Of a DNA stretch of 64,000 nt, positions 15,376 to 24,224 are shown one piece after another. Each line of letters begins with the position of its first letter. Position 1 is the stretch's first letter. The notes under the pieces are model-generated. The model did no database searches. It was not told the origin of the DNA and saw only the letters and a program-made list of their open reading frames with translations. The position numbers and the translations under genes are program-made. The DNA is taken from contig CAKXHL010000010.1 of assembly GCA_934875375.1 (NCBI GenBank), positions 17,490-81,489 of the forward strand. The letters run 5' to 3'. The stretch comes from an uncultured bacterium. Lineage in GTDB: Bacteria > Bacillota > Clostridia > Oscillospirales > Ruminococcaceae.

Positions 15376-16569
15376 TTATGCTTTGATGATGCGTTCCCAC
15401 AGGGGCGACATGGCGCGCAGACGGTCAATGACGCCGGGGAGCACCTTCAGAATATAGTCCACATCTTCCATGGTATTGTAATCGCTGAAAGTCAGCCGCA
15501 AGGAGCCGTGGGCCACTTCATGCACCAGGCCAATGCTTAACAGCACATGACTGGGGTCCAGCGAGCCGGAAGTACAGGCAGAGCCGGAAGATGCGCAGAT
15601 CCCCATGGCATCAAGGGTCAGCAGCAAAGCTTCGCCTTCCACGCCCTCAAAAGAAAAGTTTACGTTGCCCGGCAGCCGGTGAGCCGCGTCGCCGTTCAGA
15701 TGAACCCGTTCCATTTTGGAAATTTCCGCAATCAACCGGTCCCGCATGGCGCAGAGCTTGGCTGCGCGGCCGGGAATGTCGGCACAGGCAGTCTCGATGG
15801 CAACGCCCAGCCCGACGATGGCTGCGATATTTTCGGTGCCCGCCCGGTGGCCACGTTCTTGGGCGCCGCCGTCAATCAGGTTGGGCAGGCGAATGCCCTT
15901 GCGGCAGTACAGCGCGCCAATGCCCTTTTGGGCATGGATTTTGTGGCCGGACAGGGAGAGCAGATCAATGTTTTGTTCGACCACGTTGATCGGAACATTG
16001 CCTACTGCCTGCACTGCGTCGGTGTGGAACAGCACGCCGTGTTTTTTGCACACGGCACCGATTTCGGCGATCGGCTGAATGGTGCCGATTTCATTATTGG
16101 CGTACATAATGCTGACCAGCGCGGTATCCTCCCGAATGGCGTTTTCCACCTGCTCGGCTGTGATCAGCCCTTTATCATTTACCGGCAGATAAGTGACTTC
16201 AAACCCTTCTTTTTCCAGTGCGGCACAGGTGTGCAGAACCGCGTGATGTTCAAATACGGTGGTGATAATATGTTTTTTGCCTTTCGGCGCCATCAGATGG
16301 GCAGCGCCTTTGATCGCCCAGTTGTCTGACTCCGAACCGCCGGAGGTAAAGTATACTTCTACCGGATAGTCAGGCCGGGACGGGGGAATCCCCAAGGCTT
16401 TTTCCACTTTATGGCGGGCATCCTCCATAGCGATGCGGGCCTCACGCCCTTTTTTGTAAATGCTGGAGGCGTTGCCGTAGCCGTCGGTCAGCCAGGGCAT
16501 CATGGCTTCGAGCACTTCTGGGGAGATTTGGGTGGTTGCCGCATTGTCTGCGTACACAAAACGGGTCAT
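15376..16569 (-). CDS. nifS: Cysteine desulfurase, NifS/IscS type
   Basis: The 397-residue PLP enzyme takes sulfur from cysteine to a protein persulfide. It shows YADNAATT at the N-terminus, the PLP lysine in SLSGHKIHAQKG near residue 205, and the active-site Cys in SSGSACTSGSLDPSHV near 330. It is class I (IscS/NifS-like). The ATG at 16569 follows AAAGGATGATAG. It heads an operon with the scaffold and mnmA, with a promoter at 16643-16671. Confidence 0.96.
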   Translation of the reverse strand: MTRFVYADNAATTQISPEVLEAMMPWLTDGYGNASSIYKKGREARIAMEDARHKVEKALGIPPSRPDYPVEVYFTSGGSESDNWAIKGAAHLMAPKGKKHIITTVFEHHAVLHTCAALEKEGFEVTYLPVNDKGLITAEQVENAIREDTALVSIMYANNEIGTIQPIAEIGAVCKKHGVLFHTDAVQAVGNVPINVVEQNIDLLSLSGHKIHAQKGIGALYCRKGIRLPNLIDGGAQERGHRAGTENIAAIVGLGVAIETACADIPGRAAKLCAMRDRLIAEISKMERVHLNGDAAHRLPGNVNFSFEGVEGEALLLTLDAMGICASSGSACTSGSLDPSHVLLSIGLVHEVAHGSLRLTFSDYNTMEDVDYILKVLPGVIDRLRAMSPLWERIIKA

Positions 16570-16642
16570 AATCTATCATCCTTTTTCTTTTGACATCGGT
16601 TTTTATCCATAAAATCGCGGCTGACGCTTCGATTTCAGCTCT

Positions 16643-16671
16643 ATAATATAGTAAAACACTAGGAAATGCAA
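16643..16671 (-). promoter_or_regulatory. Sigma-A promoter of the nifS-nifU-mnmA operon
   Basis: Read on the minus strand, TTGCAT (16666-16671) and TATTAT (16643-16648) have a 17-base spacer, about 75 bases before the nifS start. I see no obvious operator in it. Confidence 0.6.
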
Positions 16672-16723
16672 TAGCTTTTCAAAATTTTCCCCGTTTCCCC
16701 CGTCCTGTATTCAAAACAAAAGC

Positions 16724-17167
16724 TTAGCGAGAAAAATGCGCAGTATAATAATCTACCGCCAGCTTGTCGCACCGCTCATTTTCCGGGTGCCCGGCGTGGC
16801 CTTTTACCCAGCGGAACGTGACGGCGTGAATTTCGCACAATTCTAAAAGCTGCTGCCATAAATCAGCGTTCAGCGCAGGGGATTTGTCGCTTTTGCGCCA
16901 GCCGTTGGCCCTCCATTTTTTGGCCCAGCCTTTTTCCATGCCGTTGACAAGGTACTGGGAATCGGTGGTCAAAAGAACCTGGCATGGCTCTTTCAGCGCA
17001 GCCAGGGCAGAAATTGCCGCCGACAGCTCCATTCGGTTGTTAGTCGTGGTTTCCTCACCGCCGCACAGCTCTTTTTCCACGCTGCCAAAACGCAGTACCG
17101 CACCCCATCCGCCGGGGCCGGGATTGCCGGAGCAGGCGCCGTCGGTAAAAATTTCAACCTGTTTCAT
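16724..17167 (-). CDS. rnhA: Ribonuclease HI
   Basis: The 147-residue protein has the complete RNase H1 active site: Asp in IFTDGACSGNPGPGGWG, Glu in NNRMELSAA, Asp in TTDSQYLVNGM, and the His/Asp pair in VKGHAGHPENERCD. It cleaves the RNA strand of RNA-DNA hybrids. The start is ATG 17167 because the longer frame lacks a ribosome binding site and GGGATGG lies about 6 bases before it. It has its own promoter. Confidence 0.95.
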   Translation of the reverse strand: MKQVEIFTDGACSGNPGPGGWGAVLRFGSVEKELCGGEETTTNNRMELSAAISALAALKEPCQVLLTTDSQYLVNGMEKGWAKKWRANGWRKSDKSPALNADLWQQLLELCEIHAVTFRWVKGHAGHPENERCDKLAVDYYTAHFSR

Positions 17168-17255
17168 GTTGTGGCCATCCCTTTCATTGTTGCCGGGCCC
17201 GGCCCGGTCATGCATGTGTGCTGCAAAAGTCTTTTGATTTGCAGCCGACAGGCTG

Positions 17256-17284
17256 ATTATACTATGAATGCGCTGACAGGACAA
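17256..17284 (-). promoter_or_regulatory. Sigma-A promoter of rnhA
   Basis: On the minus strand TTGTCC (17279-17284) and a perfect TATAAT (17256-17261) have a 17-base spacer. It is divergent from the rnj promoter. Confidence 0.65.
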
Positions 17285-17393
17285 GAAAAAAATCCCTGTG
17301 CCGGCTTAAAAGACCGCCTCCCGCGCTATAATAAAAGCAATAGAAAACTAGGTGGGCATGCCGCGTAAAAAAAACAGGCCGCAGGGTAAGGCC

Positions 17394-17422
17394 TTGACAG
17401 TTTTTATGGCAGCGGTTACACT
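17394..17422 (+). promoter_or_regulatory. Sigma-A promoter of the rnj leader
   Basis: A consensus TTGACA (17394-17399) and TACACT (17417-17422) with a 17-base spacer. The predicted transcript starts near 17430, over 400 bases before the rnj start codon. A second TATAAT at 17327-17332 lacks a good -35. Confidence 0.65.
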
Positions 17423-17429
17423 AATCATA

Positions 17430-17846
17430 AGATTGTGTTCGTGTTTTCTTTTTAAAGTCTTTTTCCTGTCAGGGAAAGAGCAGGCTGTTCACGTTAAATG
17501 CAGTTTTATGGACAGTCTCGTTTTGTGATGCGTTACGGAAAATCTTTGTGTTTGGGCGGAGAAAACACAAAGAACAACTTCAGTAATCGGGAAAGGCGCG
17601 CCTGTTTTGGGCGCTGAACGGAAAAGAGAAACAGCCGCCTTACAAGTTGTCGAAATCAGGACAGCAGCTTTGAGCAAGGGCAAATCCACAGCCCGGCGGC
17701 AAAGAATTCATTCGTCTGGCCTTTTGGAAAGCCGGAGCGGTGGATTTGCGCGTTTTTATGAAACGCGGCGAAAAGAACAATCGAATAACAGTTCCACAGG
17801 ATTTGGCGCGTGGAAAGAAAAATAACAAAAATTCGGAGGTAGTATT
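17430..17846 (+). promoter_or_regulatory. Long, apparently structured 5' leader of rnj
   Basis: About 415 bases separate the promoter from the GTG of RNase J and hold no plausible gene. Visible structure includes a 10-bp hairpin (17544-17553 with 17563-17572, CTTTGTGTTT arm) and a 10-bp long-range pair GCAAATCCAC (17680-17689) with GTGGATTTGC (17740-17749) that encloses a smaller stem (TCTGGC 17715-17720 with GCCGGA 17731-17736). GCCGCC (17634-17639) could instead pair with GGCGGC (17695-17700), giving two alternative folds. I match it to no known riboswitch class. Confidence 0.45.
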
Positions 17847-19937
17847 GTGTCAGTGAATCTGGAAGAAAAAATCAAAAAGGAGAATGAACAGCTACAAAAA
17901 AGTGAAAGTCTTTTAGAAAAAACGGTGAAAAAGGCGATGAATTTCGGAAGAAAACCGAAAAATACACAGAAAAAAACGGCGCCGAAAACATCCCGGCAGG
18001 AAATGCCGGAGGAAAAAGAGGCAGCTATTCCCAAAGAGACCGTGAAAAAAGAAAGCTCAAAAGAGGAATCAAAGAAAAAATCCCAGCCGGTAAAACGGTC
18101 CAGCAACGCAAAAAAGGCGGCAGGGCAAAAAACAAAAGATCAGGCGGCGCCAAAGCAGACCGCTGCGAAAAAAACGCCTGCAAAATCTCAGCCGACGGGG
18201 GAGAAAACAAAATCTACCGCCAAGTCCCAGACAGGGACCCGGACGAAAAAAAGCACCTCAAAAGGCGCGCGCCGTCAGCCGGTGCGGATCATATCTTTGG
18301 GCGGTCTGGGCGAAATCGGCAAAAACGTTACAGTTTATGAATCGGGCAGCGATATGTTTGTGGTGGACTGCGGTCTTGCGTTCCCGGAGGCTGATATGCC
18401 CGGAGTGGACTCGGTGATTCCCGATTTTACCTATCTTGTGAAAAATAAGGATAAACTGCGCGGTGTTGTGATCACCCATGGCCACGAGGACCATATTGGC
18501 TCACTGCCGTATCTGCTCAAAGAGGTCAATGTGCCGCTGTACGGCACCCGGCTGACTTTGGGCCTGGTAGAGGGCAAACTGAAAGAGCACGGTCTTTTAT
18601 CCCGGGCAAAGCTCAACGTGATTTCACCTGGCGACATGGTGAAAATGGGCTGTATGTCGGTCGAAGCAATCCGCGTGAATCATTCCATTCCGGACGCGGT
18701 GGCTTTTGCCGTTCATACGCCTGCCGGGGTGATTGTCCACACCGGAGACTTTAAAATCGACTACAACCCCATCGAGGGAGAAGTCATAGATCTGGGACGA
18801 TTTGGGGAACTGGGCAAACAGGGCGTTTTAGCGCTGTTGCAGGATTCCACCAATGCGGAAAAGCCCGGCAGTACCCCCAGCGAAAGCAAGGTGGGAGAGT
18901 CTTTCACCACACTGTTTGCCAGGGGGGAAAACAAACGGATTATCGTGGCCAGCTTTTCCTCCAATATTCACCGCATTCAGCAGATCGTAGATTTGTGCGA
19001 CAAATTGGGACGAAAAGTGGCTGTGTCCGGCCGCAGCATGATCAACGTGGTGGCCAAAGCCATCGAATTGGGATATCTGCATGTGCCGGACGGTCTGCTG
19101 ATTGATATTGATGCGATCCGCCGATATCCCGATTCCAAGGTGACCATTATCACCACCGGCAGCCAGGGAGAGCCGATGTCAGCCCTGACCCGCATGGCGG
19201 GCGGCGATCACCGGCAGGTGCAGGTGACGCAGAACGATTTGATTATTATTTCGGCTACGCCAATTCCAGGAAACGAAAAGCTGGTAGGCAGGGTGGTCAA
19301 TGAGCTACTGAAGCTGGGAGCCGATGTCGTGTACGAAAAAATGTATGAGGTCCATGTGTCCGGCCATGCTTGCCAGGATGAGCTGAAACTGATGATGAAC
19401 CTGATGCGCCCGAAATTTTTCATTCCGGTGCACGGTGAGTACAAGCATTTGCGCAAACACGCTAATTTGGCGATTTCTATGGGTATTCCGGAATCGAATG
19501 TCCATATCAGCCAGATCGGCGAAGTAATGGAACTGGACGGCGAAACGCTGAAGGTGACCGGCACCGTTCCGGCAGGGCAGGTATTGGTAGACGGTCTTGG
19601 CGTGGGCGATGTAGGCAGCATTGTTTTGAGAGACCGCAAACATCTGGCAGAAGATGGGCTGATTATTCTGGTTGCGGCTATCGACGGAAATACGGGCGCG
19701 CTGCTTTCCGGCCCGGACATTGTTTCCAGAGGCTTTGTCTACGTGCGGGAAGCGGAAGACCTGATGAACGAAACCCGCAGGATTGCCAGAAAAGCCATAG
19801 AAGAATGCCGGGCGGGCAATATCCGCGAGTGGGGTACGATTAAAAACCGGCTTCGGGATGATGTGGGGAGCTTTTTGTTCCAAAAGACCCGCCGTTCTCC
19901 GATGATCCTGCCGATTATCCAGGAAATCCGGCAGTAA
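17847..19937 (+). CDS. rnj: Ribonuclease J with a long Lys-rich N-terminal extension
   Basis: The 696-residue protein carries a beta-CASP metallo-beta-lactamase nuclease core from about residue 146 on. The metal motif is THGHEDHIGS near 210, with HTGDFKID, the beta-CASP region, and IPVHGEYKH and HVSGHA. RNase J is the 5'-to-3' exonuclease and endonuclease that matures and degrades RNA in Firmicutes. The first about 145 residues are Lys/Ala/Thr/Gln-rich and disordered, absent from the B. subtilis enzyme of about 555 residues; such tails may bind RNA or partners. The GTG at 17847 has GGAGGT at 17835-17840. Confidence 0.95.
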   Translation: MSVNLEEKIKKENEQLQKSESLLEKTVKKAMNFGRKPKNTQKKTAPKTSRQEMPEEKEAAIPKETVKKESSKEESKKKSQPVKRSSNAKKAAGQKTKDQAAPKQTAAKKTPAKSQPTGEKTKSTAKSQTGTRTKKSTSKGARRQPVRIISLGGLGEIGKNVTVYESGSDMFVVDCGLAFPEADMPGVDSVIPDFTYLVKNKDKLRGVVITHGHEDHIGSLPYLLKEVNVPLYGTRLTLGLVEGKLKEHGLLSRAKLNVISPGDMVKMGCMSVEAIRVNHSIPDAVAFAVHTPAGVIVHTGDFKIDYNPIEGEVIDLGRFGELGKQGVLALLQDSTNAEKPGSTPSESKVGESFTTLFARGENKRIIVASFSSNIHRIQQIVDLCDKLGRKVAVSGRSMINVVAKAIELGYLHVPDGLLIDIDAIRRYPDSKVTIITTGSQGEPMSALTRMAGGDHRQVQVTQNDLIIISATPIPGNEKLVGRVVNELLKLGADVVYEKMYEVHVSGHACQDELKLMMNLMRPKFFIPVHGEYKHLRKHANLAISMGIPESNVHISQIGEVMELDGETLKVTGTVPAGQVLVDGLGVGDVGSIVLRDRKHLAEDGLIILVAAIDGNTGALLSGPDIVSRGFVYVREAEDLMNETRRIARKAIEECRAGNIREWGTIKNRLRDDVGSFLFQKTRRSPMILPIIQEIRQ

Positions 19938-19945
19938 ACGGAATC

Positions 19946-19981
19946 AAAGGCCGCCTGTTTGAAAGGCGGCCTTGCTTTTTG
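19946..19981 (+). terminator. Rho-independent terminator after rnj
   Basis: AAGGCCGCCT (19947-19956) pairs with AGGCGGCCTT (19964-19973), followed by GCTTTTT. Confidence 0.8.
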
Positions 19982-20024
19982 AGAATGGTTTGGCGCGCGA
20001 AAGGCAGAAATCTTTTGCCAGATG

Positions 20025-20054
20025 TTGAGATTTCTCCCGACAATGTGCTATAAT
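20025..20054 (+). promoter_or_regulatory. Sigma-A promoter of gdpP
   Basis: TTGAGA (20025-20030) and a perfect TATAAT (20049-20054) with an 18-base spacer. The coding start is about 270 bases further on. Confidence 0.65.
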
Positions 20055-20061
20055 AACCTCA

Positions 20062-20330
20062 CGGTACAGACGGAAAACCAAAGATTTTCGGCGCTTAGGA
20101 GAGAATCGGAGCGTGAGGAACCCGGCGGCAACAGTTTTCCGCTGTGTTGTGGCAGGTGTTTTGCCACTGTGGTCATGCGACCAAGTCTTATGAAACCTGC
20201 AACATGTGCCGCATGGTATGAAAACGACTGAGAATCAGGCGCGAGAAATAAAAATGCTGCAAAGAGAGCCGTCGTCGGACGCTGGGCGGAAAGAGGATTC
20301 GGCTCATTTTCCGTGGAAGGAGCGAAGGGT
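20062..20330 (+). promoter_or_regulatory. Hairpin-rich 5' leader of gdpP
   Basis: The 270-base leader holds a string of short stems: CAACAG (20129-20134) with CTGTGTTG (20142-20149), GTGGCA (20149-20154) with TGCCAC (20162-20167), GGTC (20171-20174) with GACC (20179-20182), and CATG (20203-20206) with CATG (20212-20215). The order GCCACTGT, hairpin, AAGTC, ACCTGC resembles the 3' part of a cobalamin riboswitch, but the 5' core is a poor match, so I do not call it one. No c-di-AMP (ydaO) core is visible. Confidence 0.35.
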
Positions 20331-22319
20331 ATGGAGAAAAAATATTGGTGGCTCAGGCCTGTTTTGGCGGCGCCTTTGGCTCTTGGCACTTTGTTGACCC
20401 TCTTATCTGCTTTTGTGAATATCTATCTGTTTTATCTGGAAGCGCTTCTTTTAATTTGCGTAACCATGTATGTTCTGTTTAAACTGCGTGGTTTTCAGCA
20501 GGATATGTATGCTTTTTTGTCTTACTTAAGCGATAACCTGACTTTGAGCCGCCGTGAGAGCATGGAGGTCATCCCTTTCCCCATCATCGTAGCAGATCAA
20601 AATGGAGAAATTGTCTGGTATAACCGCATGTGCAAGGACGATGTATTTTTGGGTGAAGATCTGTTCGGCATGCCGGTTACGGATGTGGTTGCCGGCGTGG
20701 ACCCGTCGAACCCATCCAAATTCCAGGGGAGAGGCATTCGGTATAAGGATAAACTGTATACCATACACACGGCCTCTATCCTGTCCGAAAACGGCGCGCC
20801 GGTGAATGTCTTTTTTCTGGTGGATGATACGACGCTGAAAAAATACATGTTTGAGTATAAAGAGTCCCGCCCGTCGGTGGGAATTGTAGTGATTGACAAT
20901 TACCAGGAGATCATGCAGGACGCCAAGGAAAGTGAAAAAGCACAGACCATCGGACAGCTGGAAACCATTATCGAAAATTACATGGCAGAGGGGAATTGCC
21001 TGCTGCGCCGGCTGGATCGGGACCGGTTTTTGATCGTAGCGGAAGAGCGGCAGCTTCGCCGAATGATCGAGCGGCGGTTTGACATTCTCGACCAGGTGCG
21101 GCAGGTATCTTTAAGCGACAACGTCCCATCTACCCTTTCCATTGGGATTGGGCAGGGCGCTTCCAGCCTGCAGGAAAGTGAACAGATGGCCCGACAGGCG
21201 CTGGAAATGGCGCTGGGCCGCGGCGGTGATCAGGTGGCAATCAAATTAGGCAGCAGCTTTGCCTTTTATGGCGGCACCTCAAAAGGGGTGGAAAAACGTA
21301 CCAAGGTCAAAACCCGCATCATGGCTTCGGCCTTATCTGAACTGATCGGGACTGCCGAAAACGTTTTGATTATGGGGCATCAATTCGCCGACCTGGACTG
21401 CCTGGGTTCTGCCGTCGGCATGTATAAGGCGGTTCGCCAGATGGGAAAACCGGCGGCGGTTGTACTGAACCGGCAGCGGAATCTGGCATTTCCTCTTTAC
21501 AACCGCCTGGCGCAGAACGGCTATGCAGATGCATTTGTTGAGCCGGATCTGGCCATCGACCTGATCGGAAAAAAGACCCTTTTGGTAGTGGTGGATACCC
21601 ATTTGCCTCATATTTTGGAATCCAGGGAGGTTTACAGTGCCTGTAAAACGGTAGCGGTGATCGACCATCACCGGAAAATGGTGGGGCATATCGACAATGC
21701 GGTGATTTTCTATCATGAACCGTATGCCTCCTCCGCGTCGGAGATGGTAACGGAATTGGTACAGTATTTCGGCGATCATGTCAAAATCGGCAAGATGGAG
21801 GCGGAAGCGCTGTTGTCCGGTATTATGCTGGATACGAAAAATTTTGTGATGAAAACCGGCGTGCGTACCTTTGAGGCAGCCGCCTATCTGCGTAAGCAGG
21901 GGGCGGATACGGTAGAAGTGCGAAAACTGTTCTCCAACTCCATGGACGATTATCAGAAAAAGACCCGTCTGGTCGCGTCGGCGGAAATCTATCGCGGATG
22001 CGCCATTGCCAGCGGGGAATACAGCGAGGATATTAAGCTGATCGCACCCCAGGCTGCGGATGAGCTGCTGGGCATCAACGATGTAATAGCCTCTTTTGTT
22101 ATGTACGAGTACGATGGGGGCGTTTCCTTTTCCGCTCGGAGCATGGGACTTATGAACGTGCAGGTGGTGATGGAAGCGCTGGGCGGCGGCGGACATATGA
22201 CGATGGCCGGCGCGCAACTGAAGGAGATCGGTATGGAAGCTGCCCGTCAGAAGCTTTTGCAGGTCATCGACCAGTATTTTGAACAAAGACCGAAAGAAAA
22301 AGAAAAACAGCGGACATAG
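20331..22319 (+). CDS. gdpP: c-di-AMP phosphodiesterase GdpP (PAS-degenerate GGDEF-DHH/DHHA1)
   Basis: The 662-residue protein starts with two membrane helices (about residues 8-52), then a PAS-like domain (IIVADQNGEIVWYN near 90), a degenerate GGDEF domain (about 180-310), and DHH/DHHA1 phosphodiesterase domains with IMGHQFADLDCLGSAVG, VVVDTH, AVIDHHRK and the glycine-rich GGGGHMTMAG. GdpP degrades cyclic di-AMP to pApA, setting osmotic and cell-wall homeostasis. DHH metal ligands are present. The ATG at 20331 has AAGGAG at 20317-20322. rplI and dnaB follow closely, the standard Firmicutes order. Confidence 0.96.
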   Translation: MEKKYWWLRPVLAAPLALGTLLTLLSAFVNIYLFYLEALLLICVTMYVLFKLRGFQQDMYAFLSYLSDNLTLSRRESMEVIPFPIIVADQNGEIVWYNRMCKDDVFLGEDLFGMPVTDVVAGVDPSNPSKFQGRGIRYKDKLYTIHTASILSENGAPVNVFFLVDDTTLKKYMFEYKESRPSVGIVVIDNYQEIMQDAKESEKAQTIGQLETIIENYMAEGNCLLRRLDRDRFLIVAEERQLRRMIERRFDILDQVRQVSLSDNVPSTLSIGIGQGASSLQESEQMARQALEMALGRGGDQVAIKLGSSFAFYGGTSKGVEKRTKVKTRIMASALSELIGTAENVLIMGHQFADLDCLGSAVGMYKAVRQMGKPAAVVLNRQRNLAFPLYNRLAQNGYADAFVEPDLAIDLIGKKTLLVVVDTHLPHILESREVYSACKTVAVIDHHRKMVGHIDNAVIFYHEPYASSASEMVTELVQYFGDHVKIGKMEAEALLSGIMLDTKNFVMKTGVRTFEAAAYLRKQGADTVEVRKLFSNSMDDYQKKTRLVASAEIYRGCAIASGEYSEDIKLIAPQAADELLGINDVIASFVMYEYDGGVSFSARSMGLMNVQVVMEALGGGGHMTMAGAQLKEIGMEAARQKLLQVIDQYFEQRPKEKEKQRT

Positions 22320-22356
22320 CGGACGCAAACGATAACGCAGCAAAAGGAGAAGTGTC

Positions 22357-22803
22357 ATGAAGGTTATTTTGCAAGCAGATGTAAAAGGTTCCGGTAAAAA
22401 GGGGCAGCTGATCAATGTATCCGACGGGTACGCCAGAAATTTCCTGTTGCCCAAAGGGCTGGCGATTGAAGCCACCGCCCAAGCGATGAACGATCTGAAA
22501 AACCGGGCGGCAGCGGCGCAGCACAAAGCGGATGTGGAAAAAGAAGCGGCGGTTCAGCTGGGCCAAAAAATCGAAGGCAAAACCATTAAGCGCACGGCAA
22601 AAGCGGGCGCCGGCGGCCGGCTGTTTGGCGCAGTGACCACCAAGGAGATTGCCGAGGATCTGCAAAAGCAGTTTGGCAGCGCTATCGACAAGAAGAAGAT
22701 TGTGCTGGAAAGCGAAATCAAAGCCTTTGGCACCTACAAAGCGGAGGTTCGCCTGCACCCAGAGGTTAAGGCGAGCTTTTATGTAACCATCACTGAGGAA
22801 TAA
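22357..22803 (+). CDS. rplI: 50S ribosomal protein L9
   Basis: The 148-residue protein has the L9 signature: an N-terminal RNA-binding lobe with MKVILQADVKGSGKKGQ and VSDGYARNFLLPKGLA, a long central helix, and a C-terminal rRNA-binding lobe (RLFGAVTTKEIAE). It binds 23S rRNA near the L1 stalk. The start follows AGGAGAAG. It lies 37 bases after gdpP and 62 bases before dnaB, so all three are probably cotranscribed. Confidence 0.98.
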   Translation: MKVILQADVKGSGKKGQLINVSDGYARNFLLPKGLAIEATAQAMNDLKNRAAAAQHKADVEKEAAVQLGQKIEGKTIKRTAKAGAGGRLFGAVTTKEIAEDLQKQFGSAIDKKKIVLESEIKAFGTYKAEVRLHPEVKASFYVTITEE

Positions 22804-22865
22804 CAAAGGCGGTCGCCTGAGAAGGCGGCTGTCTTTTTCGTGAAATCGGGCAGGAGGAATCAAGT

Positions 22866-24224
22866 ATGCCGCAAATACAGGATACGCCCTATTTGGAACA
22901 GAATCTGCCAATGCCATTTAGCCTGGAGGCGGAGCAGTCGGTGTTGGGCGCTGTACTGGTGGACTCGTCCTGTCTGACCACCGTTATGGAATATATCAAG
23001 CCGGAGTGCTTTTACGATAAACGACACCAGGGGATTTTTGCGGTCATGCTGCGCTTTTTCGGCGCTGGGCAGCCCATTGACTTTGTCACCGTTTTGGACG
23101 GCGTGATTTCCGATGAGGTTTTTGCATCGGAGCAGGACGCAAAAGTGTATCTGGCGCGTTTGGTAGAAGTGGTTCCCACCGTTTCCAATGTAGAGGCCTA
23201 TGCCCGTATCATTCAGGAAAAGCACTACCTTCGCAGCCTGATTGGGGCAGCGCAGGGGATCATTGAAAATGCCAGAGATCCGCAGAATGAGGCAAAAAGC
23301 CTGTTGGATTCGGCGGAGCAGCAGATTTTTGAAATCCGGCAGGGCCGGGAAAGCCGCGGGCTGCAGCGGATTGATGAAATTATCATTGATACCTATGACC
23401 GGCTGCAAAAGCTTTCCAGCACCGATCGGGAACAGTATCTGGGTATTCCCACCGGTTTTACCCTGCTGGATCAGATCACAACGGGGCTTAATAAAACCGA
23501 CCTGATTTTTATTGCGGCCCGCCCCGGTATGGGCAAGACGGCATTTGCGCTGAATATTGCCACCCATGTGGCCAAATTGGGGAAAAAAGTGGCCATTTTT
23601 AACCTGGAGATGTCCAAGGATCAGCTGGTAGGGCGGATTCTTTCCGGCGAAGCGAGGATTCCCGGCAATGCCCTGCGCACCGGCAACCTGTCCGGCGACG
23701 ACTGGAACCGGTTGGCCGAGGCGGCGGGATATTTATCCCAGGCGCAGATTTACATTGACGACGCCACCGGTATTTCGCCGGGTGAAATGAAAGCCCGCTT
23801 GCGCCGGATGAAGGACTTGGATTTGGTGATTATCGACTATTTGCAGCTGATGACCACCGGGCGGCGGATTGATAACCGTGTGCAGGAGGTTTCGGAAATG
23901 ACCCGTGCGCTGAAGGTCATGGCCAAAGAGTTGCAGGTTCCGGTGATCACGCTGTCCCAGCTGTCCCGCGGACCGGAAAGCCGAAAGGACAACCATCGGC
24001 CAATGCTTTCCGATCTGCGCGAATCCGGTTCCATTGAGCAGGATGCGGACGCGGTATGGTTTTTGTACCGGGACGCATATTACAATAAGGAATCAGAAGA
24101 GCAAAATATTGCAGAATGTATTGTCGCCAAAAACCGACACGGTGAGACCGATACGGTAAAGTTGGCGTGGGACGGCGCTTATACTCGGTTTGGCAATCTG
24201 GAGATGTACCGCAATGAGGAATAA
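22866..24224 (+). CDS. dnaB: Replicative DNA helicase DnaB/DnaC
   Basis: The 452-residue protein has the N-terminal DnaB domain (SLEAEQSVLGAVLVD), a linker, and the RecA-like ATPase domain with Walker A AARPGMGKTA near residue 215, Walker B VIIDYLQLM near 320, and LSQLSRGPESR. It unwinds DNA ahead of the replication fork as a hexamer and works with the DnaG primase found at 54.5 kb. There is no intein. The ATG at 22866 follows AGGAGG. Its 3' end overlaps tilS by 11 bases. Confidence 0.97.
   Translation: MPQIQDTPYLEQNLPMPFSLEAEQSVLGAVLVDSSCLTTVMEYIKPECFYDKRHQGIFAVMLRFFGAGQPIDFVTVLDGVISDEVFASEQDAKVYLARLVEVVPTVSNVEAYARIIQEKHYLRSLIGAAQGIIENARDPQNEAKSLLDSAEQQIFEIRQGRESRGLQRIDEIIIDTYDRLQKLSSTDREQYLGIPTGFTLLDQITTGLNKTDLIFIAARPGMGKTAFALNIATHVAKLGKKVAIFNLEMSKDQLVGRILSGEARIPGNALRTGNLSGDDWNRLAEAAGYLSQAQIYIDDATGISPGEMKARLRRMKDLDLVIIDYLQLMTTGRRIDNRVQEVSEMTRALKVMAKELQVPVITLSQLSRGPESRKDNHRPMLSDLRESGSIEQDADAVWFLYRDAYYNKESEEQNIAECIVAKNRHGETDTVKLAWDGAYTRFGNLEMYRNEE

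Noticed and set aside
20062..20330. Assignment of the gdpP leader as a cobalamin or c-di-AMP riboswitch
   Set aside because: Only a short 3' segment resembles a cobalamin riboswitch; the required 5' core and pseudoknot partners are absent, and the ydaO core is not seen.
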